A stretch of 64,000 nucleotides of DNA from Streptomyces flavotricini (GTDB lineage: Bacteria > Actinomycetota > Actinomycetes > Streptomycetales > Streptomycetaceae). Shown here one piece after another: positions 1 to 7,843 of the stretch. Below the pieces are notes generated by a model. The model saw nothing but the letters and a program-made list of their open reading frames with translations. It was not told the origin of the DNA and ran no database searches. Both the position numbers and the translations under genes were made by a program. The stretch is from positions 4,838,879 through 4,902,878 of the forward strand of contig NZ_JAINUL010000001.1 of the NCBI RefSeq assembly GCF_020639365.1, read 5' to 3'. Within the stretch, counting starts at the first letter, position 1. Each line of letters begins with the position of its first letter.

Positions 1-1
1 C

Positions 2-1492
2 GGCGCCCCGGCTCCCGCGGCCGGCTGGCAGCCGGGTGGCGGGGCGCCCGCCGCCTCCGCCCCCGAGGCCGGCTGGGGCCGGAGCGAAGAGGCGCCCGCC
101 GCCTCCGGCTGGGCGACGGGCGGTGGCTCCTGGAGCGAGGGCTCCGCCGCGGAACAGACGGCGTACCTGCCGCCGCAGCCCGCCGCACCGGCGGCCGACG
201 CCGCCGAGCAGACGGCCTTCCTCCCGCCCTACCCGGGCCCGGCCGCCTCCCAGGCGGCCGCCGGTGCGCCGTACCCGTACCCGGGTTCCGACGCGGGCGG
301 GCGTCAGCCTGCCGCCGCCGCGGCCGAGACCGCCTACCTGCCGCCGTACCCGGGGCCCGGTGCGGCCGAGCCGCAGGCGCAGCCCGTGGTCCCCGAGGGG
401 TGGTTCCGGGACGAGGCGCCCGCCGCCCAGCCCCCCGCCCCCGGCGGCGACCGGGCGCCGGGCGGGTCAGGCGCGGGATGGGCCGACGGGTCCGCCGCCG
501 AGCAGACCGCCTACCTCCCGCCGCAGTCCGCCGCCCCGCAGGCCGCCCCGGCGGGTGGCGCCGCCGAGCAGACCGCCTTCCTGCCGCCCTACCCGGGCCC
601 CGGTTCCGGCTCCGGGGAGCCGGCCGCCGGCGCCCCCGCCCCGGTCGCGGCCCCGGCCGCTTCCGCGGCTCCGGCCCCCGCGGACGGCGAGGAGCCCGAG
701 TACTCCCCGCCCACCCTCGGGGGGAACACCGTGCGGGCCGTCGATCCGGCCCAGGCGCGGGCCGAGGGGCGTTCGCCGATCATCGATCCCGGGCCGCAGC
801 CGGCCATACTGACCGCCGCGCTCGGGCTGCTGCTGGCCGGCGCCGCCGCCGTCGGGGACTTCGCCCTCCTCGCACCCCTGATCGTCCTCCAGGGGCTCAC
901 CGCGGCCGGCTGGTTCCGGCTCAACGGCATGTGGCCCGCCCGCCAGGGCATCGCCCTCGCCTTCCTCGGAGCCCTCGTCGCCGACGCGGCCGTGCTCGCC
1001 GTGGACGACACGTACGGCCCCGGCGCGATCATCGGCACCCTCGGCGCCTGGGTGCTGCTCACGCTGGTCCTCCAGCTGCGCAGCCACGCCGACCCCGACG
1101 AGCGGATGTACGGGCTGATGGCCTCGGTGACCTCCGCCGCGCTCGCCATCGTCTGCGCCGGCTACCTGGCGGCCGACTCCGCCGCCGTCAGCGTCGGGGC
1201 CGCGGCCGTCGCGGTCGCCGTCTTCACCCGCGCGCTGCCGCTGCCGACCCCGGCCTCCGTCGGCGTCTCGCTGGCCGCCGCCGCCGGAGCCGGCATCGCC
1301 GTCGGCGGGCTGACCTCCGTCGGCGTCGGCGGGGCGCTGCTCGGGCTGGCCGCCGGGGTGTGCGCGCTGATCGGGCTGCGGGTGGCCGCGTACGACTACC
1401 CGTCCAAGTTCGTCCACATGACGGCCGGTGTCGCGCTGCCGCTGGCGGCGGCCGCTCCCGCCGTCTACCTCATCGGGCGGGTGGTCGGCTGA
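2..1492 (+). CDS. Proline/alanine-rich multi-pass membrane protein, 5' partial
   Basis: The reading frame is open from base 2, so the gene begins left of the window; 496 residues are visible. The first ~240 residues are a Pro/Ala/Gly-rich, probably disordered cytoplasmic tail carrying at least five copies of a motif of the form A-E-(Q)-T-A-(Y/F)-L-P-P-(Q/Y), often followed by P-G-P. The last ~235 residues form about eight hydrophobic segments, some with short Gly/Ala-rich loops, ending at a stop beside the next gene. I do not recognise the family and assign no reaction. The repeated threonine motif could be a docking or phosphorylation element; that is inference. The ATGs inside the tail are probably not the start, because the motif repeats continue upstream in the same frame. 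Confidence 0.8.
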   Translation, partial: GAPAPAAGWQPGGGAPAASAPEAGWGRSEEAPAASGWATGGGSWSEGSAAEQTAYLPPQPAAPAADAAEQTAFLPPYPGPAASQAAAGAPYPYPGSDAGGRQPAAAAAETAYLPPYPGPGAAEPQAQPVVPEGWFRDEAPAAQPPAPGGDRAPGGSGAGWADGSAAEQTAYLPPQSAAPQAAPAGGAAEQTAFLPPYPGPGSGSGEPAAGAPAPVAAPAASAAPAPADGEEPEYSPPTLGGNTVRAVDPAQARAEGRSPIIDPGPQPAILTAALGLLLAGAAAVGDFALLAPLIVLQGLTAAGWFRLNGMWPARQGIALAFLGALVADAAVLAVDDTYGPGAIIGTLGAWVLLTLVLQLRSHADPDERMYGLMASVTSAALAIVCAGYLAADSAAVSVGAAAVAVAVFTRALPLPTPASVGVSLAAAAGAGIAVGGLTSVGVGGALLGLAAGVCALIGLRVAAYDYPSKFVHMTAGVALPLAAAAPAVYLIGRVVG

Positions 1493-1610
1493 CGCGGGGC
1501 GCGGGGCGCGCGGCGGCGCCCGCAGCCCGGTCCGCTCCGGTCCTGACGGCCCCCGTACGGCCGTCCATGGTCAACTAGAACGCACGTACCGGTCTACAGG
1601 GGGAGGGCAC

Positions 1611-2321
1611 GTGCGGTTCCTGCGCGTCGTTGTGATCATCGGAGTCGTGCTGGGGGCGCTGTTCGCCGGCGTCGACCGCTGGGCGGTGAACTACGCCGAG
1701 AACCGGCTGGCCGAGCGCATACAGGCCCGCCAGGGGCTGGCCGGGTCCACGGAGGTGGACATCCACGGGTTCCCGTTCCTGACCCAGGCGCTCAGCCACG
1801 ACCTCGACCGCGTCGACGTGAAGCTCAAGGGCGTCGAGGCAGTGTCGGACGGCCGCAAGACGCGGCTCTCGGAGCTCGACGCCGGCTTCCACGGCGTGAA
1901 GCTGAACGGGGACTACAGCGGGGGCACCGCGGAGCGGGCCGAGGGCACGGCCCTCGTCACGTACCGGGACCTGACCGAGGCCTCGCAGACCGGCGTGACG
2001 ATCACGTACGGCGGAGCGCCCGGCAAGGTGAAGGTGACGGCGGCCGTGGAGGTCCTCGGCCGCAGGCTCGCCCCCAGCGTGGTGTCGACGGTCACGCTCG
2101 TGGACGCCCCCGGCGGCGGCAAGACGGTCCGCGTCCGGGCCGACGAGGTGCCGGGCGAGGGCCTGCCCGGGATCGAGAGCGCGGTCCGCAAGAAGACCGA
2201 CTTCGACCGCAGGCTCGACAGCGGACTGCCGTCCGGGCTCAAGCTGACCGCGCTGACCTCGGACGAGTCCGGCGTACACCTCACGCTGAGCGGTACGGAC
2301 GTGGTGCTGGCCGGATCGTGA
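1611..2321 (+). CDS. DUF2993 / LmeA-like membrane-anchored protein
   Basis: A 236-residue protein. The GTG at 1611 is chosen because a GGGGGAGGG ribosome site lies just before it and the N-terminus then becomes a short basic start followed by a hydrophobic helix (residues 4-22, signal anchor). The rest alternates beta-strand-like stretches, with the 'DIHGFPFLTQ' and 'VDVKLKGV' pattern typical of DUF2993. The mycobacterial family member LmeA is a periplasmic mannosyltransferase of lipomannan synthesis. Streptomyces has several DUF2993 paralogues of unknown role, so I call the family and not the reaction. It follows the preceding membrane protein by ~120 bp on the same strand. Confidence 0.7.
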   Translation: MRFLRVVVIIGVVLGALFAGVDRWAVNYAENRLAERIQARQGLAGSTEVDIHGFPFLTQALSHDLDRVDVKLKGVEAVSDGRKTRLSELDAGFHGVKLNGDYSGGTAERAEGTALVTYRDLTEASQTGVTITYGGAPGKVKVTAAVEVLGRRLAPSVVSTVTLVDAPGGGKTVRVRADEVPGEGLPGIESAVRKKTDFDRRLDSGLPSGLKLTALTSDESGVHLTLSGTDVVLAGS

Positions 2322-2477
2322 GACGGTGCCGTCCGATCCGCAGAAGGGCCGGTCGCGCGAAGGCCCCGGGAGGCGGTGCGGCAGCCACCCCAGGGGCTCT
2401 GCATCCCACTATCCGGACGATCCTGTCTCGGAATATGACACACCGGTGACAGGGCGGCCGATTCGTCCCTACGATCC

Positions 2478-2567
2478 ATGGCTATGAAGCATCAGCAGGC
2501 GGACCTCACGAAGCGACGGGCAGTAGACCTGTGTCGCGTCGCCGCCATGCTCTGTCGATCCATGTGA
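2478..2567 (+). CDS. Cysteine-containing leader peptide (Ms5788-like) upstream of cysA
   Basis: A 29-residue ORF from ATG 2478: 'MAMKHQQADLTKRRAVDLC' then 'RVAAMLCRSM'. It lies 177 bp before the sulfurtransferase gene. Basic short peptides containing a VDLCR-type segment and a second Cys precede cysA-type genes across actinobacteria. The mycobacterial example Ms5788 was shown to be a cysteine-responsive attenuator, where ribosome progress through the Cys codons controls the downstream operon. Here the two Cys codons are TGT, followed by the 177-bp spacer. I see no ideal ribosome site, which is compatible with leaderless translation. The product is probably regulatory and not functional as a protein. 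Start choice between the two ATGs (2478, 2484) is uncertain. Confidence 0.75.
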   Translation: MAMKHQQADLTKRRAVDLCRVAAMLCRSM

Positions 2568-2744
2568 CCTGTGAGCGCTTCCGCTCCATCAGCCGGACGA
2601 CCGTCCTTCCCGCGTGACCGCACCGCAGCCGCCCCCTCCTGCCCGCTGACGCCTCCCCGCGCAGGGCCCGAGGAAGCGGCCCGCAGCGGTACGCACCAGG
2701 AGTACCCGCAGATCCCGCCGCACACTGCCCCGGAGGAGAACACC

Positions 2745-3590
2745 ATGAGCCGCAGCGACGTCCTCGTAGACGCCGACTGGGTCGAGGCCCACCTGAACGA
2801 CGCGAACGTCGTCATCGTCGAGGTGGACGAGGACACGTCCGCGTACGACAAGAACCACATCACCAACGCCGTCCGGATCGACTGGAAGCAGGACCTCCAG
2901 GACCCGGTCCGCCGCGACTTCGTGGACCAGGAGGGCTTCGAGAAGCTCCTCTCCGCCAAGGGCATCTCCAACGAGGACACGGTCGTCCTCTACGGCGGCA
3001 ACAACAACTGGTTCGCCTCCTACGCCTACTGGTACTTCAAGCTGTACGGCCACCAGGACGTCCGCCTCCTCGACGGCGGCCGCAAGAAGTGGGAGCTCGA
3101 CTCCCGCGACCTGGTCGACGGCACCGAGGTCCCCAACCGCCCGGCGACCCAGTACAAGGCCCAGCCGCAGGACGCTTCGATCCGCGCCTTCCGCGACGAC
3201 GTCGTGGCCGCGATCGGCACCCTGAACCTGGTCGACGTCCGCTCGCCCGACGAGTTCTCCGGCAAGCTGCTCGCCCCGGCCCACCTCCCGCAGGAGCAGT
3301 CGCAGCGCCCCGGCCACGTGCCGAGCGCCCGCAACATCCCGTGGTCGAAGAACGCCAACGACGACGGCACCTTCAAGTCCGACGAGGAGCTGACGGCCCT
3401 CTACCAGGCCGAGCAGGTCGACCTCGCGAAGGACACCATCGCGTACTGCCGCATCGGTGAGCGCTCCGCGCTCACGTGGTTCGTGCTGCACGAGCTCCTG
3501 GGCCAGGAGAACGTCAAGAACTACGACGGCTCCTGGACCGAGTACGGCTCCCTGGTCGGCGTGCCGATCGAGCTCGGCGCCAACAAGTAA
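2745..3590 (+). CDS. cysA: Thiosulfate sulfurtransferase (two-domain rhodanese)
   Basis: A 281-residue cytoplasmic rhodanese that transfers sulfane sulfur from thiosulfate to a thiophilic acceptor. The ATG at 2745 follows a GGAGGA ribosome site; the longer open frame upstream contains the leader region and is not coding. There are two rhodanese domains (about 1-130 and 150-280). The second carries the active loop 'YCRIGERS' with catalytic Cys235; the first lacks a Cys at the matching place, as usual. The gene is preceded by a Cys leader peptide and followed after 63 bp by sseC, an arrangement conserved with mycobacterial cysA2/cysA3-sseC. This places it in sulfur handling with cysteine-dependent control, the latter inferred from the leader. 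Confidence 0.93.
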   Translation: MSRSDVLVDADWVEAHLNDANVVIVEVDEDTSAYDKNHITNAVRIDWKQDLQDPVRRDFVDQEGFEKLLSAKGISNEDTVVLYGGNNNWFASYAYWYFKLYGHQDVRLLDGGRKKWELDSRDLVDGTEVPNRPATQYKAQPQDASIRAFRDDVVAAIGTLNLVDVRSPDEFSGKLLAPAHLPQEQSQRPGHVPSARNIPWSKNANDDGTFKSDEELTALYQAEQVDLAKDTIAYCRIGERSALTWFVLHELLGQENVKNYDGSWTEYGSLVGVPIELGANK

Positions 3591-3653
3591 CCACGACGGC
3601 CGGGCACGCGACGCCCTCCGTAGATACGACCTCTCTAGGACAGGACAGAGAAC

Positions 3654-3944
3654 ATGTGTGGAGCACAGATCGGCGGGCCCGACCTCGCGACGCTCAAGCC
3701 CGGTGAGACGGCCATCCAGGGCCAGGTGACGCGCGACGGCGAGCCCGTCGTCGGCTACGTGCGCCTGCTCGACTCGACCGGCGAGTTCACGGCCGAGGTC
3801 CCGACCTCGGCGACCGGCCAGTTCCGCTTCTACGCGGCGACCGGCTCGTGGACCCTGCGCGCCCTGGTCTCCGGCGGCCAGGCCGACCGCGCCGTGGTCG
3901 TGGCCGAGGCCGGCGGCGTGACGGACGTGGCGATCGCGGTCTGA
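3654..3944 (+). CDS. sseC: SseC-like DUF1416 protein
   Basis: A 96-residue protein starting 'MCGAQIGGPDL'. It matches the DUF1416/SseC family by its N-terminal Cys and the segment 'VRLLDSTGEFTAEV' followed by 'GSWTLRALV'. It is a single small beta-sandwich-like domain with no signal peptide. The family is almost always linked to cysA-type thiosulfate sulfurtransferases in actinobacteria, and this copy lies 63 bp downstream of cysA, ahead of a strong terminator, so it is the last gene of the operon. Its biochemical role is not established; a sulfur-relay or accessory role is inferred from linkage. Confidence 0.85.
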   Translation: MCGAQIGGPDLATLKPGETAIQGQVTRDGEPVVGYVRLLDSTGEFTAEVPTSATGQFRFYAATGSWTLRALVSGGQADRAVVVAEAGGVTDVAIAV

Positions 3945-3968
3945 GCACCGCACGCCTGAATGACCGGC

Positions 3969-4023
3969 CGAAGGGCCGCACCCCCGGGGGTTGGACGCCA
4001 CTGGAACGGGGTGCGGCCCTTCG
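3969..4023 (+). terminator. Terminator of the cysA-sseC operon
   Basis: A perfect 16-bp inverted repeat (left arm 3969-3984, right arm 4008-4023; arms CGAAGGGCCGCACCCC and its complement) with a 23-nt loop, 24 bp after the sseC stop. It lies between two same-strand genes and explains the end of the sulfur operon. Streptomyces terminators often lack a long T run, as here. Confidence 0.85.
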
Positions 4024-4072
4024 TGCCGTCGCGAACCTGCACGCCGTCCCCCTCCGGCCCTACGCTGGAGAC

Positions 4073-4336
4073 ATGTACGCCCGGCGGCGCCGCGTCTACT
4101 TCGTGCTCATGGGCGGATGCGTCTTCCTCTTCGTGTCCGCCTGGTCCTTCGTGCGGCTGTTCTCGGTCGAGGCGGCCGTGGCCCTGTGCGTGGTCGCCAT
4201 GGTCATCCCGCCGGTCGCCGCGATGATCGCGAACCGCCGGGGACCGGAAGACCGCTGGTGGGACGATCCCTCGGGGGATCCGAAGTCCGACGAGTGGTGG
4301 GACGAACTGGACGGAAAGCGGCGGCACGAGGACTGA
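4073..4336 (+). CDS. DUF3099-like small membrane protein
   Basis: An 87-residue protein from ATG 4073, beginning 'MYARRRRVYFVLMGGC'. It has a basic N-terminus, two hydrophobic helices (about 9-28 and 33-50), then an acidic, Trp-rich cytoplasmic tail ('DRWWDDPSG', 'DEWWDEL'). This layout is that of the DUF3099 family common in Streptomyces; no function is known. It lies alone between a terminator and the next, separately promoted operon. Confidence 0.7.
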   Translation: MYARRRRVYFVLMGGCVFLFVSAWSFVRLFSVEAAVALCVVAMVIPPVAAMIANRRGPEDRWWDDPSGDPKSDEWWDELDGKRRHED

Positions 4337-4449
4337 GGCGCCGCGAGATGACAATGTAATGAGCGCGTGTACAACCACCCCTCTCCCGTACAGGTCATGC
4401 GTGTGCACGGGTGATCACCCGATGCCCCATGTCCTGTGGGGGGACTTCC

Positions 4450-5223
4450 TTGGAACACGCAGAGACCATCCCTGAGCAGCCTGCCGGGGAGGAGACCGCA
4501 GTCCGCCGCCCTCGCGACGGCCGCCGTACGGTCCTCCTGATCGCCGGCGCCGTCGTACTCGGCGTGCTCGCGGGCACGGTCACCGGCTACGCGATCCAGT
4601 ACGACCGCGAGCCCACGCCGCTGCCGCCGCTGGCGCAGCAGAAGATCGACCAGCCGAAGCCGCAGGCTCCCGACGAGTCGACGAGTGCCCGCACGATCAA
4701 CGCCGGGCGCTGGCACAAGACGGACGACGTCCTGACGAAGCTCCTGATCGAGGCACCGCCCGGAGTGGAGGTCCGCTACTCGGGCAGCCAGTCCCCGGAC
4801 GAGTTCTCGGCGGACTTCTACAAGGAGCCGGGTGGCGGCCTCACCAGCCAGATCGGCCACGGCGTGCGGCGGATCGCCATGCTGGACTGGGCGCAGGACG
4901 ACCGGAACTTCGTCACGGTCCGGCTCTTCCAGTACCGGGACCGTTCCGGTGCCGACTGGTACCAGCACGCCCACAGCTACCTGGAAAAGAAGGAGTACGC
5001 GGGCAACCCCGGCAAGGACCTGCCCGGCGTGCCTGCCGGCTTCGGCCACTTGTGGGTGGATTCCGAGCAGCGGGAGAAGCCCGGTTACCTCCCGACGAAG
5101 TCAGTCCGGGCCGTTGCCCGGCGCGGCGACATCGTCATGGAAATCGAATACGTGAACAACCGCGGTGTCGTCGACGAGAACGAGGTCGTCGAGATCGCCA
5201 AGCGGCAGTGGGAGCGGCTGTGA
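4450..5223 (+). CDS. Membrane-anchored extracytoplasmic protein, first gene of a coupled trio
   Basis: A 257-residue protein of unknown family. The TTG at 4450 is chosen because a GGGGGGAC ribosome site sits 6 nt upstream; GTG 4411 in the same frame is an alternative. A ~28-residue charged cytoplasmic tail ending in RDGRR precedes one transmembrane helix (about 29-51), then a ~200-residue outer domain that starts with a Pro-rich linker and contains no Cys. The outer domain has mixed strand/helix character ('GVEVRYSGSQSPDEFS', 'RLFQYRDRSGADWYQ'). Its stop overlaps the start of the next gene (GTGA), indicating translational coupling. I do not recognise it. Confidence 0.7.
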   Translation: MEHAETIPEQPAGEETAVRRPRDGRRTVLLIAGAVVLGVLAGTVTGYAIQYDREPTPLPPLAQQKIDQPKPQAPDESTSARTINAGRWHKTDDVLTKLLIEAPPGVEVRYSGSQSPDEFSADFYKEPGGGLTSQIGHGVRRIAMLDWAQDDRNFVTVRLFQYRDRSGADWYQHAHSYLEKKEYAGNPGKDLPGVPAGFGHLWVDSEQREKPGYLPTKSVRAVARRGDIVMEIEYVNNRGVVDENEVVEIAKRQWERL

Positions 5224-6041
5224 GCGAACCGCAGGACGGCGCCGTAGCCGTGACGACCGAGCCGGCCGCCCCCGGGGCCGGGCAGGCCCCCGCGCCCCGG
5301 ACGCGCGGACGCAGGACCGCGGCGCTGATCGCGGGCGGAGTCGTCGTCGCCGTCCTCGCGGGCGGGGCCCTCTGGGGTGCCGGGCGAATCGCCGATGCCG
5401 ACCACGCCGCGCAGACCCGCTACTGGAGCGCGTCGGACGCCGGTACGCGGCCCACCGCACAGCCGGAGCCGACCGTGCCTCCGAACGAGCTGACGGGCAA
5501 GCTGCTGCCGTTCTCCGGCGATTTCGAGCGTGGCCCGGACATCGACGAGGACGGCAACGACTTCTACGTGTCGGGCGAGCGCGCCCTCCAAACTCTCAAG
5601 GACGCGCGCTCCGGGCTGTCCGGCGAGCAGAGGGCGGAACGGGACAAGGCGCTGGCCGACCTGAAGCTCAAGGGAATGGCCGGACGCAGCTACCGGCAGA
5701 GCCGCGAGAGCCAGGTGGCGGAGATCCAGCTCACCCAGGCCGATCCTCAGACCCTTGTGAAGTTCTCCGAGTTCAGCAAGAAGCTCCTGGAGCTGACCGG
5801 AGGCGACCGCGATGCCCCGAAGATCGAGGGCTTCCCGGACGCCGCGTGCGCACTGGAGACCCTCGGCAAGGAGAAGGTGGACGACAAGAACAAGATCGGG
5901 GCCATGGACTGCGTGGCGCTGCAGGGCGATGTCCTCGTGGCCTTCCGGATGTACGGGCCGAAGCCCTTCTCGGCGAACGCCGGCGCTGACCTGTTCAAGC
6001 GGCAGCTGAACCACCTGAAGTCCCCCGGGGAGTCCGTGTGA
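5220..6041 (+). CDS. Membrane-anchored extracytoplasmic protein, second gene of the trio
   Basis: A 273-residue protein starting at GTG 5220, which overlaps the previous stop by 4 nt. It repeats the architecture of its neighbours: a Pro/Ala-rich cytoplasmic tail ending RTRGRR, one transmembrane helix (about 33-54), and an outer domain of ~215 residues. The outer domain includes a conserved-looking 'GKLLPFSGDFERGPDI' segment and a charged helical stretch, and has two Cys ('DAACALETLG', 'AMDCVALQG') that could form a disulfide. The family is unknown to me. It is co-translated with both neighbours. Confidence 0.7.
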   Translation: MSEPQDGAVAVTTEPAAPGAGQAPAPRTRGRRTAALIAGGVVVAVLAGGALWGAGRIADADHAAQTRYWSASDAGTRPTAQPEPTVPPNELTGKLLPFSGDFERGPDIDEDGNDFYVSGERALQTLKDARSGLSGEQRAERDKALADLKLKGMAGRSYRQSRESQVAEIQLTQADPQTLVKFSEFSKKLLELTGGDRDAPKIEGFPDAACALETLGKEKVDDKNKIGAMDCVALQGDVLVAFRMYGPKPFSANAGADLFKRQLNHLKSPGESV

Positions 6042-6928
6042 CCGAGCAGAACACCACCGACCGCGCCCCCGCAGGCGACACGGCGCCGGTCGAGCCGGAT
6101 GCGGCCCAGCCTGCACCGGCCGCCGCCCCCAAGGGCCGCCGCAAGCTGTTCGCCGCGCTGCGCTGGACGGCAGCCGTCGTCGTCTTCGCCGCCGTCGGCA
6201 CAGCCGTCACGTACGGGATCACCCGGGTCGAGCGCACCGACGTCCCCGGTCTGTCCACCAAGGACGACGGTCGCTGGAACTACCCGGCGCTGGCCAAGCC
6301 GCAGCTGCCGGCGGGCGCCCCGCTGCCGTTCGCCGAGGACAACCCGGAGGCGATCCACTACGCCGGTCTGAACCAGCTGCTGCTTCCCGCTCCGGTCGGC
6401 GCGACGCCCGACTCCGGACCGAAGCCGGAGAAGGACGAGGCGGTGACGGTGGACACCTTCCTGGAGGAGTACCGGCCCGCCGAGCGCGAGAAGCTCAAGA
6501 CGCAGCTCGTGAACGAGGGGCTGCGCCAGATCGCCGGGCGCGGCTGGACGACCCCGGACGGCACCCGTACCCGCATCTACCTGCTGCGTTTCCACGGTCC
6601 GCGATTCGTGGACGCTTTCCAGGGCTGCACCTTGTCCACGGGTCTGACCAACGTCTCCGCGCTGGAGGCGGACCCGGTCTGGAGCGAGGTCAAGAGGAGC
6701 CAGCGCAACGATCTGGGGAGGGACAGCGCGGCCTCCGGCCCCTCCTGGCGCAGTGCGCACGACGTCACCCTCTACCAGGAGGCCAAGCCGGCGGGCGACG
6801 AGCAAGTCCGGATGGGCTGCGTCCAGTCGGGCGACATCCAGGCCCTGGTCCTGCAAACCCGCAAGGGGGAGGCTCCGGTCGTCCCCTTCCACCAGACGGT
6901 GATCCTGCAGAGCCAGCTGCTGGGCTGA
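6038..6928 (+). CDS. Membrane-anchored extracytoplasmic protein, third gene of the trio
   Basis: A 296-residue protein from GTG 6038, again overlapping the previous stop by 4 nt. A Pro/Ala-rich tail ending KGRRK precedes a transmembrane helix (about 42-66). The outer domain has two Cys ('AFQGCTLSTG', 'VRMGCVQSGD') as a possible disulfide. The shared tail-helix-outer-domain plan of the three genes suggests duplication or a common complex, but I can see no clear sequence identity in the outer domains. No enzyme motif is visible. Confidence 0.7.
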   Translation: MTEQNTTDRAPAGDTAPVEPDAAQPAPAAAPKGRRKLFAALRWTAAVVVFAAVGTAVTYGITRVERTDVPGLSTKDDGRWNYPALAKPQLPAGAPLPFAEDNPEAIHYAGLNQLLLPAPVGATPDSGPKPEKDEAVTVDTFLEEYRPAEREKLKTQLVNEGLRQIAGRGWTTPDGTRTRIYLLRFHGPRFVDAFQGCTLSTGLTNVSALEADPVWSEVKRSQRNDLGRDSAASGPSWRSAHDVTLYQEAKPAGDEQVRMGCVQSGDIQALVLQTRKGEAPVVPFHQTVILQSQLLG

Positions 6929-7038
6929 CACCTGACGGGAAATGCCGTGCGGCCTACCTCACGGAGTGCGCCGGTCCCCGGGCCAGTAGGCTTGGGGACC
7001 GGCCCCGTACACGCCCACATCACTTCGAGGAGCACCCC

Positions 7039-7140
7039 GTGCTTGAGGCATTCTTCACCTCCCTGCTGGTCCTGGTCTGCGTCGGCGTGCTCGCCTTCAC
7101 CGGCCTCGCAGTGAAGAAGCTGTACCAGGGCCAGCGCTGA
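7039..7140 (+). CDS. 33-residue single-helix membrane peptide
   Basis: The GTG at 7039 follows a CGAGGAG ribosome site (7026-7032) and encodes 33 residues: a short start, one hydrophobic helix (about residues 5-26, 'SLLVLVCVGVLAFTG') and a basic tail 'VKKLYQGQR'. The stop is at 7138-7140. It is too short for a usual gene call, but start, ribosome site and composition fit a real small membrane protein. It stands 63 bp before the nitrobindin-like gene. Function unknown. Confidence 0.6.
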   Translation: MLEAFFTSLLVLVCVGVLAFTGLAVKKLYQGQR

Positions 7141-7203
7141 TCATCCGATCGGCCGCCGTCCCGGACCCGGAACCCCTCCCACAGATCGCCTGAGCAGCCA
7201 CAC

Positions 7204-7776
7204 ATGATCCAGATCCCGTCCGACCTGAACCCGGGCCTCGTGCCCCTCGCCTTCCTCCTCGGTACCTGGGAGGGCGCGGGCGTCTTCGACTTCCCCGGCG
7301 AAGAGAAGTGCAACTTCGGCCAGGAAGTCGTCTTCGGCCACGACGGCCGGGACTTCCTGGAGTACACCTCCCACAGCTGGGTCCTCGACGCCGAGGGCAA
7401 CAAGGTGCGGCCGCTGGAGTCCGAGTCCGGCTACTGGCGCATCGACAAGGACCGCAAGGTCGAGATCGTCATGGTCCGCGACCAGGGCGTCGTCGAGGTC
7501 TGGTACGGCGAGCTCGCCGACCAGAAGCCCCAGATCGACCTGGCCACGGACGCCGTCGCCCGCACCGCCGCCTCCGGCCCGTACAGCGGCGGCAAGCGCC
7601 TCTACGGCTACGTGAAGAGCGACCTGATGTGGGTCGGCGAGAAGGCCACCCCGGACGTCGAGCTGCGCCCGTACATGTCGGCCCAGCTCAAGAAGGTCGT
7701 CACCCCGGAGGAGGTCGCCGAGATGGCGCGCAACCTCCCGGACATGCCGGACGACGGCATCGCCTTCTTCCGCTGA
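7204..7776 (+). CDS. Nitrobindin-like FABP-family protein lacking the heme-ligand His
   Basis: A 190-residue beta-barrel protein of the nitrobindin (DUF1794/FABP-like) family, recognised by the N-terminal 'FLLGTWEGAGVFDFP' (GxWxGxG motif). True nitrobindins bind ferric heme through a His in a C-terminal L-R-x-H-x-S-A-x-L segment and isomerise peroxynitrite. Here the segment reads 'LRPYMSAQLKKV', with Tyr at the expected His position and no other His near the C-terminus, so this belongs to the 'ferric nitrobindin-like' group that has lost the canonical ligand. It may bind a different ligand or nothing. It is followed by a terminator. Confidence 0.85.
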   Translation: MIQIPSDLNPGLVPLAFLLGTWEGAGVFDFPGEEKCNFGQEVVFGHDGRDFLEYTSHSWVLDAEGNKVRPLESESGYWRIDKDRKVEIVMVRDQGVVEVWYGELADQKPQIDLATDAVARTAASGPYSGGKRLYGYVKSDLMWVGEKATPDVELRPYMSAQLKKVVTPEEVAEMARNLPDMPDDGIAFFR

Positions 7777-7790
7777 CGGTTCTTCCACGA

Positions 7791-7823
7791 AAGGGGACCG
7801 CGGGCTCGGCCCGCGGTCCCCTT
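7791..7823 (+). terminator. Terminator after the nitrobindin-like gene
   Basis: A 14-bp perfect stem (AAGGGGACCGCGGG, 7791-7804, with its complement at 7810-7823) and 5-nt loop, 15 bp after the stop codon. Confidence 0.85.
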
Positions 7824-7843
7824 CGCGCGCTTACACTGGCCGG

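Noticed and set aside
2430..2456. GGAAT at 2430 as a SigR promoter of the cysteine leader
   Set aside because: No GTT occurs 18-19 nt downstream.
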